A DNA stretch of 64,000 bases from an uncultured Oleispira sp. (GTDB lineage Bacteria; Pseudomonadota; Gammaproteobacteria; Pseudomonadales; Oceanobacteraceae): positions 372,001 through 436,000 of the forward strand of contig CAJXUD010000002.1 of the NCBI GenBank assembly GCA_913061415.1, in the 5' to 3' direction. Below the pieces are notes generated by a model. The model was not told the origin of the DNA. It ran no database searches and worked only from the letters and a program-made list of their open reading frames with translations. This document shows, in pieces, positions 36,797 through 46,768 of this stretch (the stretch's first letter is position 1; each line of letters starts with the position of its first letter). The position numbers and the translations under genes were made by a program.

Positions 36797-36863
36797 CTGG
36801 AGAATAAAGTGTACGAATAAGAACATTTCCCCCTATACTGAACCAAATACTTTGGACAACGTT

Positions 36864-37493
36864 ATGGCAACCTCTTCCAACAACTCGTCTGCACAAATTC
36901 AGTTAATAAAAGATCAATTATTCAAAGACCAACTGCAGATGCAAAACATTTGTGAGAATAAGCTCGCCATCACGCTTAGTCATTGGGAAAATTTTACTCA
37001 ACATTTTTCTGCGCTTGAACTAGAAGCCCAGCAACATTGGGTACAAGCAGGCGATATTTGTACAGAGCTGTGTTTTATCTTAGAAGGGTTGATCCGTATT
37101 TATTACATCGATCAAGCCGGTAATGAAGTGAACCAACACTTCTACCAAGCCAATGAAATGATTGCTCCTGTCGATGCTCTTGTTAGCAAAGAACCCTGCC
37201 AGTATTTTATACAAGCTTTAGAACCAACACGTTTAATGGTCGCAAGCTACACAGCCCTGTCTAAATCAGGTGAAGATAATCCAGAGTTATTGCGTTTAGA
37301 AATAAAAATGCTGCAAACGATTTTTATTAAAAGTGCCCGCCGCGAAGCGCATCTTTTATTAGGTAACGCCGAACAGCGATACCGTTGGTTTTGCAAAGAA
37401 TATCCCGAATTATTAGAACGTCTACCGCAATACCATATCGCTTCGTTCTTAGGTATTACGGCCGTTTCATTATCGCGATTACGTAAAAAGTAA
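36864..37493 (+). CDS. Crp/Fnr-family transcriptional regulator
   Basis: N-terminal cyclic-nucleotide-binding-like beta-roll (about residues 25-135: AGDICTELCFILEGLIRIYYIDQ...) and a short C-terminal region ending FLGITAVSLSRLRKK, which is the recognition helix of the HTH. I see no Fnr-type cysteine cluster at the N-terminus and no clear cAMP phosphate-binding RxS motif, so the effector is unknown. 209 residues. ATG at 36864 has GGA upstream; TTG at 36852 is an in-frame alternative. It stands alone. Confidence 0.82.
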   Translation: MATSSNNSSAQIQLIKDQLFKDQLQMQNICENKLAITLSHWENFTQHFSALELEAQQHWVQAGDICTELCFILEGLIRIYYIDQAGNEVNQHFYQANEMIAPVDALVSKEPCQYFIQALEPTRLMVASYTALSKSGEDNPELLRLEIKMLQTIFIKSARREAHLLLGNAEQRYRWFCKEYPELLERLPQYHIASFLGITAVSLSRLRKK

Positions 37494-37716
37494 CCGTACC
37501 TGATTACTCACTTTAACTAACTGCCATTGCAAAACTTCTTCATTCGCATTCATATGCAAACACGCGTGATTTAATACACCTTAAATTAAAAAATAACCTA
37601 GTAATTAATTCCTTTAACGCCCATGACAACTAACATTGCACAAGCCAATAACTAAATGTTTTATTATGATATTCTAGGAGTAACTTTTAATATATATGGT
37701 GCAAAGGAATTTATTA

Positions 37717-40700
37717 GTGAACTTCAATAAGTACTTAAAACTAGCTTACATTTGTGCAGCAACATTAACATTGGCCAGCTGTGGTGGAGAAGAAGCGAGT
37801 CCTAATGAATCTACAGATAATATTACTATCACTGTTTCAGCACCCAGTGATTTTTCTGCCGATGAAAACAGTACGATTAGCTTAACGGCAAATAGTCAAG
37901 TTAGTGGGGGTAATCCAGATATCACCTACGAATGGCTTTATTTAGGTGATAACGACCAAAGCATTCTCACTAAAGGTAAAACGATCAAAGTTACTTTGCC
38001 AGATGTCGATAAAGATACCCTGAAGTATTTTCGAGTACAGGCTTATGTTTCCGGATATTTACCCAGTAGCTTTGGAAATGGCCTACCGCGCGATGAAGTA
38101 TTTGTAACCATATTAGATACGACGCCTCACCCTCCTATCGCCAATGCCGGCCTAGACCAAAACGTTATCCCTAACGATACTGTCCACCTGTCGGCAAGTG
38201 AATCAAGCGATGACAGAGAGATTACAAGCTACAACTGGCAGCAAATATCTGGGCCAACCATTACTATCGATAACAGTAATTCCGCTAATGCTAGCTTCAC
38301 AGCTTCAACTGCTGGAACCTTATTGATTCAACTAACCGTGATGGATGCCGAAGAGCTATCACATAGCGATATAGTGACGATAAATGTTAATGAAGTGACT
38401 CCCGAACAACCTGAACTTTCAGCACCTCCTATTGCCAATGCTGGCAATAATCAAACAGTGACATCAAATAACATTGTGACTTTAAATGCAGAATCCTCAA
38501 CAGACGATCTTGCAATTACCGAATACAAATGGGAGCAAGTTAGCGGCGTAACTGTTGCGCTTAATAATGCAAACGAGAGCATAGCCAATTTTACCGCCCC
38601 CTCTACAGCTGGAACGTTAAGCTTTTTACTAACAGTTTCTGATAATGATAAACAAACGTCTAACGATATGATTAATGTAAAAGTTAATGAACCTGCATCT
38701 ATTGCGTCAGCACATGCTGGGATCGACGCGTTTTATAATATCAACCAGCTAGCAATATTGAACGGTTCACTATCTTCTAGCACCGCCAATATAACGTCCT
38801 ACCAATGGTTACAACTAAGTGGAACAAGGGTTGAGATCATTAACCCTAATAGTGAAAAAGCATCCTTCACACCTCCAGATAGTGAGGAAGTACTGCAGTT
38901 TCAATTAATAATTATTGATGAGAACGGTATTTCATCGACAGACTCCGTTTCTATTGAAATTAAAAGTCCTACTAATTTAAACGTTGCATTTCCAACCAAT
39001 AATAGTTTTTTCTCTGGAAGTAATATCGATGTAGTCGGTAGCTATAACATCGACAACACAGACCACAACACATTATCGGTTGAAGCAAGAATAGGAGGGG
39101 AGTGGATATCGTCAACGATAAACTCAATGGGGACATGGCGCATTCCCAACGTAGAAATAATGAGCACTGAAGGCAAAGCAGAACTACAAGTCAGAATTTT
39201 AGAAAATTCAAATCCTACTGCTAGCATTCATTATACTTTAAACACATCACCCGAGTTAGAGACCCTAACGGATTTTGTCTATCAAGGCTCTGGAGATATT
39301 GCTTATATTATTGAATATTCTCGAGTATTAAAAGTAAATCTAACGAATGGGATTCGATCGATTCTTAGTAGCAAGTCTATCGGTAGTGGCCCCATAATTG
39401 GTTATTTCAAGGCAGCGGCTCTGGATATAGAAAATAACCGTCTATTAATAGCGAAGGGTAACCCATCAAGCCTTGTTGCTGTTGACCTAACAAGTGGAGA
39501 TAGAACAACAATAGCCGATGGAGGAAGAGAATTATTTCTCGGCATCGAATACGACAATGAAAACCATAGAATGTTTGTCAGTGATTGTATTAATAACAAC
39601 ATAATAGCCATTGATACTAACTCACTTATTAAAACAGTTATTTCATCTAAGACTGTAGGTGAAGGTGACGAGTTAAACTGCCCTTCAGGTTTAGCCTATG
39701 ATACGGAAAACAACTCACTCTATATTCTTGAGAGTTGGGATCATAAAATCACCTCTATTGATGTAAGCACTGGGAATCGAACAACAATATCCGCAAATAA
39801 TATTGGCACTGGGCTAGAATTAAGAGCACTAGACAGCCTAATAATAGATGAGGATAACGATCAACTGATTGTTGCTAGTGATAGTAACCCTGAGTTAATA
39901 GCAGTGAATCGAACGACAGGTGATCGTCGTATTTTCACAAATGATAGTGATAATGATAATAAATTTGGTCATAATGGTATAACTGGCTTAGGTACTGATG
40001 GCACAGGGAACTGGTTTGCTCTTTATAGTAGAAGTTCAAAGATCAGGAAATATTCAACTGAAAGCAATAGTTCTGAAACCATAACAAGTAATACTAGTGG
40101 CCCTGAATTAAGCCCGTTGAATATTGGCTATTCCGAGAAATATCAGCAATTAATAGTATTAACGAATACTGGAATCGAAGCCGTAAACCCATTCTCTGCT
40201 ACTAAAGTATTTTGGAGTGAGAATGAAATTAACAAAGCGTTAACAAATGATGATTTACCTGATGATGCGGAACACTTAAAGGCAAAAGATATATGCTTTA
40301 ACAAGCAAAGCAACAGTTTACTCTATATTCGAAATCAAAATCTTTTAATGGATAGCGTAATAAGTTTTGACTTAGATACGCGAAATAGCAAAATCATCTC
40401 TGATCAGAATACAGGTACAGGAATCGATTTTACTCAGATTGCAGCGCTGTACTGCAAAACCACAGATGAAGAAGCTTATATTTTAAATCGATCTCCTCAA
40501 GAATTATACAAAGTTAACCTCACCAGCGGGCTCCGTGAAAAAATAATGGATTTGCCCAATATATTAGGTGAAGATATCGAACTTACAGATAATGCCGAGG
40601 TAGCATACATCAGCTCCACAGGAGCTCCTCGCTCTTTGCAGAAAATAGATTTAATAAATAAAACAACTAATATTCTATCGAGCAATGATACAGGTTTTGG

Positions 40701-40830
40701 AATTCGGATTAGTAATCCCTATCAGCTGGCATTTGATGAAAAGCATCAGAGGATATTCATGATAGATTACAACGCTATTATTTTAGTAGATGTTCTAACG
40801 GGCGACCGAGTAATATTCTCTAAAGAATAA
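37717..40830 (+). CDS. Lipoprotein with PKD-like repeats and a beta-propeller
   Basis: Large exported lipoprotein (about 1037 residues). Signal peptide with lipobox LASC (Cys22). An N-terminal Ig-like region is followed by three related PKD/REJ-type domains starting PPIANAGLDQ, PPIANAGNNQ and SAHAGIDAF, each with a YxWxQxSG core. The C-terminal half repeats short blades of the type VDLTSGDRTTI and IDVSTGNRTTIS, typical of an NHL-like propeller. Function is unknown; a surface binding role is inferred. GTG at 37717 has AAAGGA eight bases upstream; ATG at 37696, seven codons earlier, has AGGAG too far away. Confidence 0.75.
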   Translation: MNFNKYLKLAYICAATLTLASCGGEEASPNESTDNITITVSAPSDFSADENSTISLTANSQVSGGNPDITYEWLYLGDNDQSILTKGKTIKVTLPDVDKDTLKYFRVQAYVSGYLPSSFGNGLPRDEVFVTILDTTPHPPIANAGLDQNVIPNDTVHLSASESSDDREITSYNWQQISGPTITIDNSNSANASFTASTAGTLLIQLTVMDAEELSHSDIVTINVNEVTPEQPELSAPPIANAGNNQTVTSNNIVTLNAESSTDDLAITEYKWEQVSGVTVALNNANESIANFTAPSTAGTLSFLLTVSDNDKQTSNDMINVKVNEPASIASAHAGIDAFYNINQLAILNGSLSSSTANITSYQWLQLSGTRVEIINPNSEKASFTPPDSEEVLQFQLIIIDENGISSTDSVSIEIKSPTNLNVAFPTNNSFFSGSNIDVVGSYNIDNTDHNTLSVEARIGGEWISSTINSMGTWRIPNVEIMSTEGKAELQVRILENSNPTASIHYTLNTSPELETLTDFVYQGSGDIAYIIEYSRVLKVNLTNGIRSILSSKSIGSGPIIGYFKAAALDIENNRLLIAKGNPSSLVAVDLTSGDRTTIADGGRELFLGIEYDNENHRMFVSDCINNNIIAIDTNSLIKTVISSKTVGEGDELNCPSGLAYDTENNSLYILESWDHKITSIDVSTGNRTTISANNIGTGLELRALDSLIIDEDNDQLIVASDSNPELIAVNRTTGDRRIFTNDSDNDNKFGHNGITGLGTDGTGNWFALYSRSSKIRKYSTESNSSETITSNTSGPELSPLNIGYSEKYQQLIVLTNTGIEAVNPFSATKVFWSENEINKALTNDDLPDDAEHLKAKDICFNKQSNSLLYIRNQNLLMDSVISFDLDTRNSKIISDQNTGTGIDFTQIAALYCKTTDEEAYILNRSPQELYKVNLTSGLREKIMDLPNILGEDIELTDNAEVAYISSTGAPRSLQKIDLINKTTNILSSNDTGFGIRISNPYQLAFDEKHQRIFMIDYNAIILVDVLTGDRVIFSKE

Positions 40831-40902
40831 TTCAACATATTCAGATCTCCGCATCTAATTAAAAAATAGAAGCGGAAATTTCTGTAGGATAATAATAACG
40901 AA

Positions 40903-43900
40903 TCAGTCCTTACTTCCATGAGGCCTAGTTAATCCAAAGTCCGAGAGAATCACATACATACAAGGAATCATAAACAAGACCAAGGCTGTTGATGCAAAAA
41001 TACCAAACACAATAGAAACAACAAGTGGCTGAATAATTTGCGCCTGCAAGCTGCTCTCTAATAATAAAGGTAATAGACCCGCAGCTGTCGTAAGTGAAGT
41101 AATAAACACCGCTCTAAAACGCTCTCGACTGGCAAATACGACGGCTTCATGGATTTCATCCCCCTCATCGATATGGTGACGAATGTACTGCACTAATAAA
41201 ATCGAATCGTTCACCACAATACCCGCTAACGAAACAAAGCCCATCATGCTCGGCATACTTAATGAATAGCCCAATAAAAAATGCCCCCATACCACTCCGA
41301 TAAAGGCTAACGGAATCGCCATCATTACAATGATGGGCTCTAAGTAACTTCTGAATTGAAAGCTCAAAATAACAAACACACCAAACAGCCCAATTAAAAA
41401 ACCTTGCGCCATTGATTGGCCCGTTTTTTGTGCATCTTTCGCTTGGCCTTCAAAATCAAAACGTAATTCCGGATAGTCTTTTAGCAACTGAGGCATGAGG
41501 TTCAGTTTAAAATCGTTAATTATTTCGAAAGATGAAATCTTTCTATTATTTGTATCGCCATAAATACTCAAGCTGCGTAAATCATCGATTCGGTTAATAC
41601 GCACATAGCTGCGAGTAAATTCAAATTTCGCTAAATTAGCTAACGGTATCTGACTGCCACTAGGAGTAACAATCGGAAAGTTGGCAAGCTGATCGAGATC
41701 ACGGGCTTGAGATTTATTTAAGCGCACTTCCACATTAACATTTTCAACACCCACCTGAATTTGATCTGCGCGCTGTCCAAAAAATGCGGCGCGTAATTGA
41801 CCAGCGATCATTAGCGCATTAATGCCATAATTCTCAGCCCCAGGGCGAACTGAAACTAAAATTTCTTCTTTGCCCATGCGCATATCATCGATAATGCCCG
41901 AAATACCATCAAACTTAGCCAGGTATTGCTGAATTGTTACCGAGACTTCTTTTAACGAAGCAAGGTCTGGATGCTTGATGCGTAATTCAATGTCACGACC
42001 ACCAGGCCCAAGAGTCGGTTCTTTAAAAACTAAAGAAATTGGTTCGGCCAAGGTGCCCACTTCTTTTTTCCAAGCAATAATAACATCACCAATTAACGAT
42101 TCGCGCTCCTCTGCACCCAGCAGATCAAGTCTAACGGTTGCTAGATGCGGCCCTGATTCATTAGCATCAGCGTTACTGCCATATTGTCGTGTAATGTGCT
42201 GAATTAATGGTTCACCATCCTCAAACTCCGCAGAAAATTGAGCGCCCACTCGCTCTGCTGTACTGACTAAAGTATTCATCACTTTTTCAGTCTGCTTAAG
42301 TGTGGTGCCTGGGGCGAGAATAATACGCGCTTCAACAATATCACCATCCAGATCTGGGAAAGGCGTAAAGCGCACCAATGAAGAGGTTAATAACGATACC
42401 GAGATCAGCATCAGTGCCAATAACGAACCCATAAAACCATAGCGATAGTGCACACAAAATTTAACCGCTCTCGGTAATTGGTTATTGCGAAATGATTCAA
42501 AGCGATCAATAAAGCCTTGTTTAAATCTATAAATTGTATTCCGTTCTTCGCCTGTTTTTTCCTGAGCGGGCGTCTTTAATTTTTTATCTTCTTCTCTTTG
42601 TAAAGCATGGCTTAAATGGTTGGGTAAAATTAAGAAGGCTTCAATTAAGCTAATACTTAGCACCAATAATAATACTTGTGGGATTGCTTTAAGCACAGCT
42701 CCCATTTCACCCGTTAAAAATAACAAGCCGCCAAAAATACACACCGTGGTTAAAAAGGAAGACACTACCCCAGGCATGACTTTATTAACCCCATTTATGA
42801 CAGCATCATTAATTTTTTGCCCTCTATCAATGTGCGAGGCGATGGATTCTGCAATGACAATGGCATCATCCATAATGATGCCAATGGCCATTAACAGCCC
42901 CACCAGCGACATCATATTGATCGACAAACCAAGGCTGGCCATTAAAAATAAACCACCCATAAAGGCTACCGGTAGCCCAGCGGCAACCCAAAATGAATAA
43001 CGAATATTAAAAAACAGCCATAAGGTAAAAAACACCAATGCGATACCTTGCCAACCATTTTTCAGCATCATTTGTATGCGTTCAATTAAGATGGATGACA
43101 TATCGTTGGTCAAGGAGAAAACAACTCCTTGCGGCGCAATTTTTCGTTCAGCATCAACAAAAGCCTGTACTTTCTCTTTTACTCTTAGCGCATCTTCTTG
43201 TTTGTTTTTACTGATTTTAATAATTGCTGATGTTTGACCATCAAATAAAATTTTCTGTTCGTCTAATTTAAAACGATCGGTAATAATGGCTACATCCGAT
43301 AATCGAACGGTTGCTCCATTCGGACTCGCGCCTACGACCATATTGGCTAAGGATTCAATGCTATTACTTTGGCCTTCGAAGCGAATTAAAAATTCTTTTT
43401 CATCTGTTTCAATGTTGCCGCTAGGCATTTTAATATTTTGTAAACTCACCTGATTAGCAATATCACTCACACTTAAGCCCATTTGGCGAAGTGTATGCAG
43501 GTCCAACTCAATACGATATTCGTGCGCCGAGAAACCACTGACTTCAACCAAATCCACATCATAGTCACGCTGCAACTTACGTTTTAAGGCCTCGCTATAG
43601 GCTTTTAACTCAGGCAATGGCAGTGGCGCACTCACCGCGATATCCACCACTTTATCGTTACGATTCAACTCTTGAACAATGGGTGATTCAATTTCGTCAG
43701 GAAAATCATTGATAGCATTGATTTGTGTTTGCACATCAAAAGTCATTCGTCCTAGGTCGGCTTTCTCATCCAGCTTTAGTGTTAATCGCGCCGCACCTTC
43801 TAATGCTTCGCAGCGCTTCTCAAGAATATTTGATAAACCATCAACTGCATCCTCCATACGTACGCATAAACTTTCTTCAACCTCTTGTGGAGATGCGCCC

Positions 43901-44049
43901 GGATAGATAATACTGGCAACCACATACAATGGCACAAATTCTGGAAAGGTTTCGCGTTTAATATCCGGCAAGGCTTTTAAACCCAGTATGATCAATGAGA
44001 TCATTAATAAATTTGCAGCCGTTGGATGGCGGGTAAAAAAAGCGATCAT
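40903..44049 (-). CDS. RND-family efflux permease (HAE1/AcrB-like)
   Basis: Inner-membrane proton-driven pump of 1048 residues with twelve membrane helices and two large periplasmic loops. The helix-4 proton relay is GIIMDDAIVIAESI and the matching helix-10 region is VSLAGIVVNDSILLV. Opens MIAFFTRHPTAANLLM, as in many MdtB/AcrB-like pumps. Its start overlaps the adaptor stop by four bases. No outer-membrane channel gene is present here, so it presumably uses a TolC-type protein from elsewhere. Substrate unknown. Confidence 0.92.
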   Translation of the reverse strand: MIAFFTRHPTAANLLMISLIILGLKALPDIKRETFPEFVPLYVVASIIYPGASPQEVEESLCVRMEDAVDGLSNILEKRCEALEGAARLTLKLDEKADLGRMTFDVQTQINAINDFPDEIESPIVQELNRNDKVVDIAVSAPLPLPELKAYSEALKRKLQRDYDVDLVEVSGFSAHEYRIELDLHTLRQMGLSVSDIANQVSLQNIKMPSGNIETDEKEFLIRFEGQSNSIESLANMVVGASPNGATVRLSDVAIITDRFKLDEQKILFDGQTSAIIKISKNKQEDALRVKEKVQAFVDAERKIAPQGVVFSLTNDMSSILIERIQMMLKNGWQGIALVFFTLWLFFNIRYSFWVAAGLPVAFMGGLFLMASLGLSINMMSLVGLLMAIGIIMDDAIVIAESIASHIDRGQKINDAVINGVNKVMPGVVSSFLTTVCIFGGLLFLTGEMGAVLKAIPQVLLLVLSISLIEAFLILPNHLSHALQREEDKKLKTPAQEKTGEERNTIYRFKQGFIDRFESFRNNQLPRAVKFCVHYRYGFMGSLLALMLISVSLLTSSLVRFTPFPDLDGDIVEARIILAPGTTLKQTEKVMNTLVSTAERVGAQFSAEFEDGEPLIQHITRQYGSNADANESGPHLATVRLDLLGAEERESLIGDVIIAWKKEVGTLAEPISLVFKEPTLGPGGRDIELRIKHPDLASLKEVSVTIQQYLAKFDGISGIIDDMRMGKEEILVSVRPGAENYGINALMIAGQLRAAFFGQRADQIQVGVENVNVEVRLNKSQARDLDQLANFPIVTPSGSQIPLANLAKFEFTRSYVRINRIDDLRSLSIYGDTNNRKISSFEIINDFKLNLMPQLLKDYPELRFDFEGQAKDAQKTGQSMAQGFLIGLFGVFVILSFQFRSYLEPIIVMMAIPLAFIGVVWGHFLLGYSLSMPSMMGFVSLAGIVVNDSILLVQYIRHHIDEGDEIHEAVVFASRERFRAVFITSLTTAAGLLPLLLESSLQAQIIQPLVVSIVFGIFASTALVLFMIPCMYVILSDFGLTRPHGSKD

Positions 44050-45431
44050 AATGAGTTACCTTCCAAAGACTGCTCTGGAAATGACTGCTCTTTTTTCACT
44101 GATAATCCCATTCCCTCAATCGCAGGTAATAAATCGTTCAGTACTAACAAGTCTCCCTCTGCAATGGCCGAGGCATCATTAGCTTGAATAACCGTATCAA
44201 GTTGATTGCGATACAAAACCGTTACCGGAACAATTTTCAATGTGTTTTCGGTGCTCATTAAATAAATACGATTGGTATGCAAGGCTTTTTCTGGAACTGA
44301 AAACTGTGAGCTTGCCTGCCCTATTAAACTCGCTTTTATAAACATGCCGTTAAGTAAAGGCGGCTTCCCCGGGCGCATAGCCGTAAGGTCTTGAGTTATT
44401 TCTAAAATCACTCCAACGGTTGCCTGGTTAAGATCGACAGTTTCACTAATACGCTTTACTTTTGCAGGCCAAGTTTGGCTGACACGACCACTTTTTAATT
44501 CGATTTTCGCATCGATTTTATTTAGAACTTCATGAGTAACCATGCAGTTACTGCATTGTTGTAAGCTCGGTAAGAGACTAGACATTAAGGTGTGCATATC
44601 GTGAATAGCAACCTGAGCTTCTACTTCCATAATTTCTAAAGAATGACCAATCAGCATAATCTGATTCAGATTCACAACCTGATTCGTTTCCACCCCGACA
44701 CTGGCTACTTTAATATTACGCGGTGCAGTAATCACAGTTTTACTCACAGAGCGTCTAGCTTCCTCCACTTTTGCCGTGGATAAATTTATTTTTGCGATCG
44801 CGACAGATTTTTTGTTAGCGAACAGCGCCAGTTGCTGGTTAATTTCTTGGACTATTTTTTCTTGAGTGAGTAACTTCACCCGCTGGGTATCTAAATCCGA
44901 TTGCGGCAACATGCCCTGCTTTGTTAATCGTGCTAGGCGCTTATTCTCTTGTTGCTGTAAGGCCAAGCGGCTTTGCTCTATTTCTAAGTTTTTCGCGAGG
45001 TTTATCTTTTCTTGTTTTAATTTTTCGAGCTGTAACTGATTACTATTAAGATCCGCTTCCGCCTGCGCTAATGCCAGTTTATATTTCAATGGGTCAATGC
45101 GTAATAATTCAGTGCCTGCAAGAATGTATTCACCTTTCGCGAGTTGCGGCGACTTAAATAATATTTCACCACTCACTTCTGCAACGGCGCTCCATTGTTG
45201 CTTTGGCCTTACTTGTCCAAAGCCGGTAATTTTCGGTGCAATATTTGTCAGCGCTAGCGGCATCACTTCAACTACTCTCGCCATATTATCCGCTGTGGAT
45301 ACGGCTATTTTAGGCTTTAAGGCAATGCTCAATACTAAAATCAGAATGCCTGCCAGCAGAGCAGGAAAGAACAACAATTTAGGATTAGCCGTAAAGAAAG
45401 TTTTGAGTCGAATAAACATCGTCATTATCAT
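44046..45431 (-). CDS. RND efflux periplasmic adaptor (membrane fusion protein)
   Basis: 461 residues. N-terminal membrane anchor (about 18-36), lipoyl half-motifs flanking a coiled-coil hairpin (about 120-215, Leu/Gln/Lys-rich heptads), then a beta-barrel and membrane-proximal domain. An unusual CSNC pair occurs in the barrel region. Several N-terminal Met codons (45431, 45425, 45419) are possible starts. It lies directly upstream of the pump gene with an ATGA overlap, so the two form one operon. Confidence 0.9.
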   Translation of the reverse strand: MIMTMFIRLKTFFTANPKLLFFPALLAGILILVLSIALKPKIAVSTADNMARVVEVMPLALTNIAPKITGFGQVRPKQQWSAVAEVSGEILFKSPQLAKGEYILAGTELLRIDPLKYKLALAQAEADLNSNQLQLEKLKQEKINLAKNLEIEQSRLALQQQENKRLARLTKQGMLPQSDLDTQRVKLLTQEKIVQEINQQLALFANKKSVAIAKINLSTAKVEEARRSVSKTVITAPRNIKVASVGVETNQVVNLNQIMLIGHSLEIMEVEAQVAIHDMHTLMSSLLPSLQQCSNCMVTHEVLNKIDAKIELKSGRVSQTWPAKVKRISETVDLNQATVGVILEITQDLTAMRPGKPPLLNGMFIKASLIGQASSQFSVPEKALHTNRIYLMSTENTLKIVPVTVLYRNQLDTVIQANDASAIAEGDLLVLNDLLPAIEGMGLSVKKEQSFPEQSLEGNSL

Positions 45432-45986
45432 TATTCAAGCACGCTCATATTAATTTAAAACCCCACAGAATAACTGCGTTATTCTACATTACTATAGAGG
45501 AATATTGATTACACGATTTAAAACAGGTTAATTTGTCCTAAATCATATTACCGATTCAATCTGCAAATTTTACCGCCTATACGCATATATCAGTGTAGTG
45601 GCAGATGATGAAACTTGGGGGGAATTATTCGAATAAAAGCACCTTCAAAATCTTAAAAATATTGACCACTCGATGGCTAAAAAAATATAAAGTAATCTTG
45701 AAGGATATTCCTTTCAAGTTACTCTTTTCTAGGCTACGTTAAGACTCCCTTCTACATGTAATTGGTTGCAATAATCCTACTGCGCACAAGCTGTTACCTA
45801 GAATTTGATATCCAGGTTCATACGCCCTTTATTTTTATGCTAAGACCTCGCAGTCATTCACATCAATGGGGAATGAATGAAGAGTATTCCAGGCTCCGTA
45901 CTCAGCTATTTATTGCCTAATCGCTTTTGTGAATCTGACCGCTTTACCCAATTAACCACTGAAATCACATCAGGTTGCTTACTCGG
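45432..45986. other. 555-bp gap: promoter side of the RND operon and degraded sequence
   Basis: No convincing gene. The left part is the upstream region of the RND operon. An imperfect 15-bp inverted repeat lies at 45691-45723; on the minus strand it is followed by a U-rich TTTATATTTTTTTAG and may end transcripts from the pseudogene. At 45877-46026 (+) is a 49-codon frame starting [15 protein letters not shown] that runs antisense into the pseudogene end; I do not recognise it. The junction near 46.02 kb, where peptidase similarity stops, suggests a past deletion. Confidence 0.5.
45691..45723 (-). terminator. Imperfect hairpin with U-rich tail
   Basis: On the minus strand AGTAACTTGAAAGGA pairs with TCCTTCAAGATTACT (one bulge, one mismatch), followed by TTATATTTTTTTAG. 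Plausible terminator for minus-strand transcripts from the pseudogene side. Confidence 0.4.
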
Positions 45987-46650
45987 CTACAACCAAGTAC
46001 CGGCGATTGAACATTGGAGTTCATGATGAAAGTGCCCTAATAGCGTTCGATATTTTTCACCCATCGCAAGCTTAGTATGAGAGCGAGCCACTTCGTCAGC
46101 TTCCGCTAAATTAATGGTAATATGCCCACAGTCATGGCCGGTAAATACCGCATATTGATGTTCAAGTGGACTCACAAAATGATCGTTCACATCTCGACCA
46201 GCGGTAAAATCAAAACTTAATCCACCTTCTGGATCTTGAGTAATATTTTTCAAGGGTAGATCCAGTGCTTTTAACGTATAAAGTGCACAACGCTTAGCAA
46301 GCGTCCATCTTCTTCTACAAGGGAATATGTTCAACGATGCTCAAGTCAGGGATCGTTTCATTAAAACGACAAGCAAAACACAAGACTTCATCTTTACCTT
46401 CAACCGGGACGAAGGTATTTAAGTTAACCATTCCCGTACAGGTTTTATAATCGGCATGGTTATCGCATTTTTGATAGCGAATCTCAGGTTCTTCAGCTTT
46501 GAAATACTGCCCTGTGGTTTCATCTAAATTATAAGGTTCAACCTTATCAAAATTATCATCTAAACCAACAATACGGCCACAGGCAAGACAGCTACTGCTT
46601 TCAAAAAATAATATCTGATGGGCTTGGCAATCACATTCAAAAGTTTTCAT
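45987..46650 (-). pseudogene. Broken zinc-binding metallopeptidase-family gene
   Basis: Two fragments of one gene. The 5' part (46315-46650) encodes a rubredoxin-like zinc region (CDC, CLAC, KCDNHADYKTC, CFAC) ending ETIPDLSIVEHIPL. The 3' part (from about 46316 down) continues in another frame with LAKRCALYTLKALDLPL, TGHDCGHITINLAEADE and GEKYRTLLGHFHHE. An in-frame TAG after IPL, probably from a Trp or Lys codon, and one extra T near 46299-46300 separate them. Similarity then stops at HHE, where the catalytic HExxH should be, and about half the usual family length is missing. Three independent lesions make a functional product very unlikely. Confidence 0.85.
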
Positions 46651-46768
46651 TCAAGTACTCAGCGCACACAGGGTGATGTATAAATAGCATTAAAATATAG
46701 CGCTACATACTATTGTTTCTACTCAGTGTAGTTGATTCATTAAAGCTCTATAAGGTATTGAAAACTAG

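Noticed and set aside
45877..46026. 49-codon plus-strand frame ([15 protein letters not shown]...) as a gene
   Set aside because: No recognisable family, no clear ribosome site, and it overlaps the pseudogene antisense.
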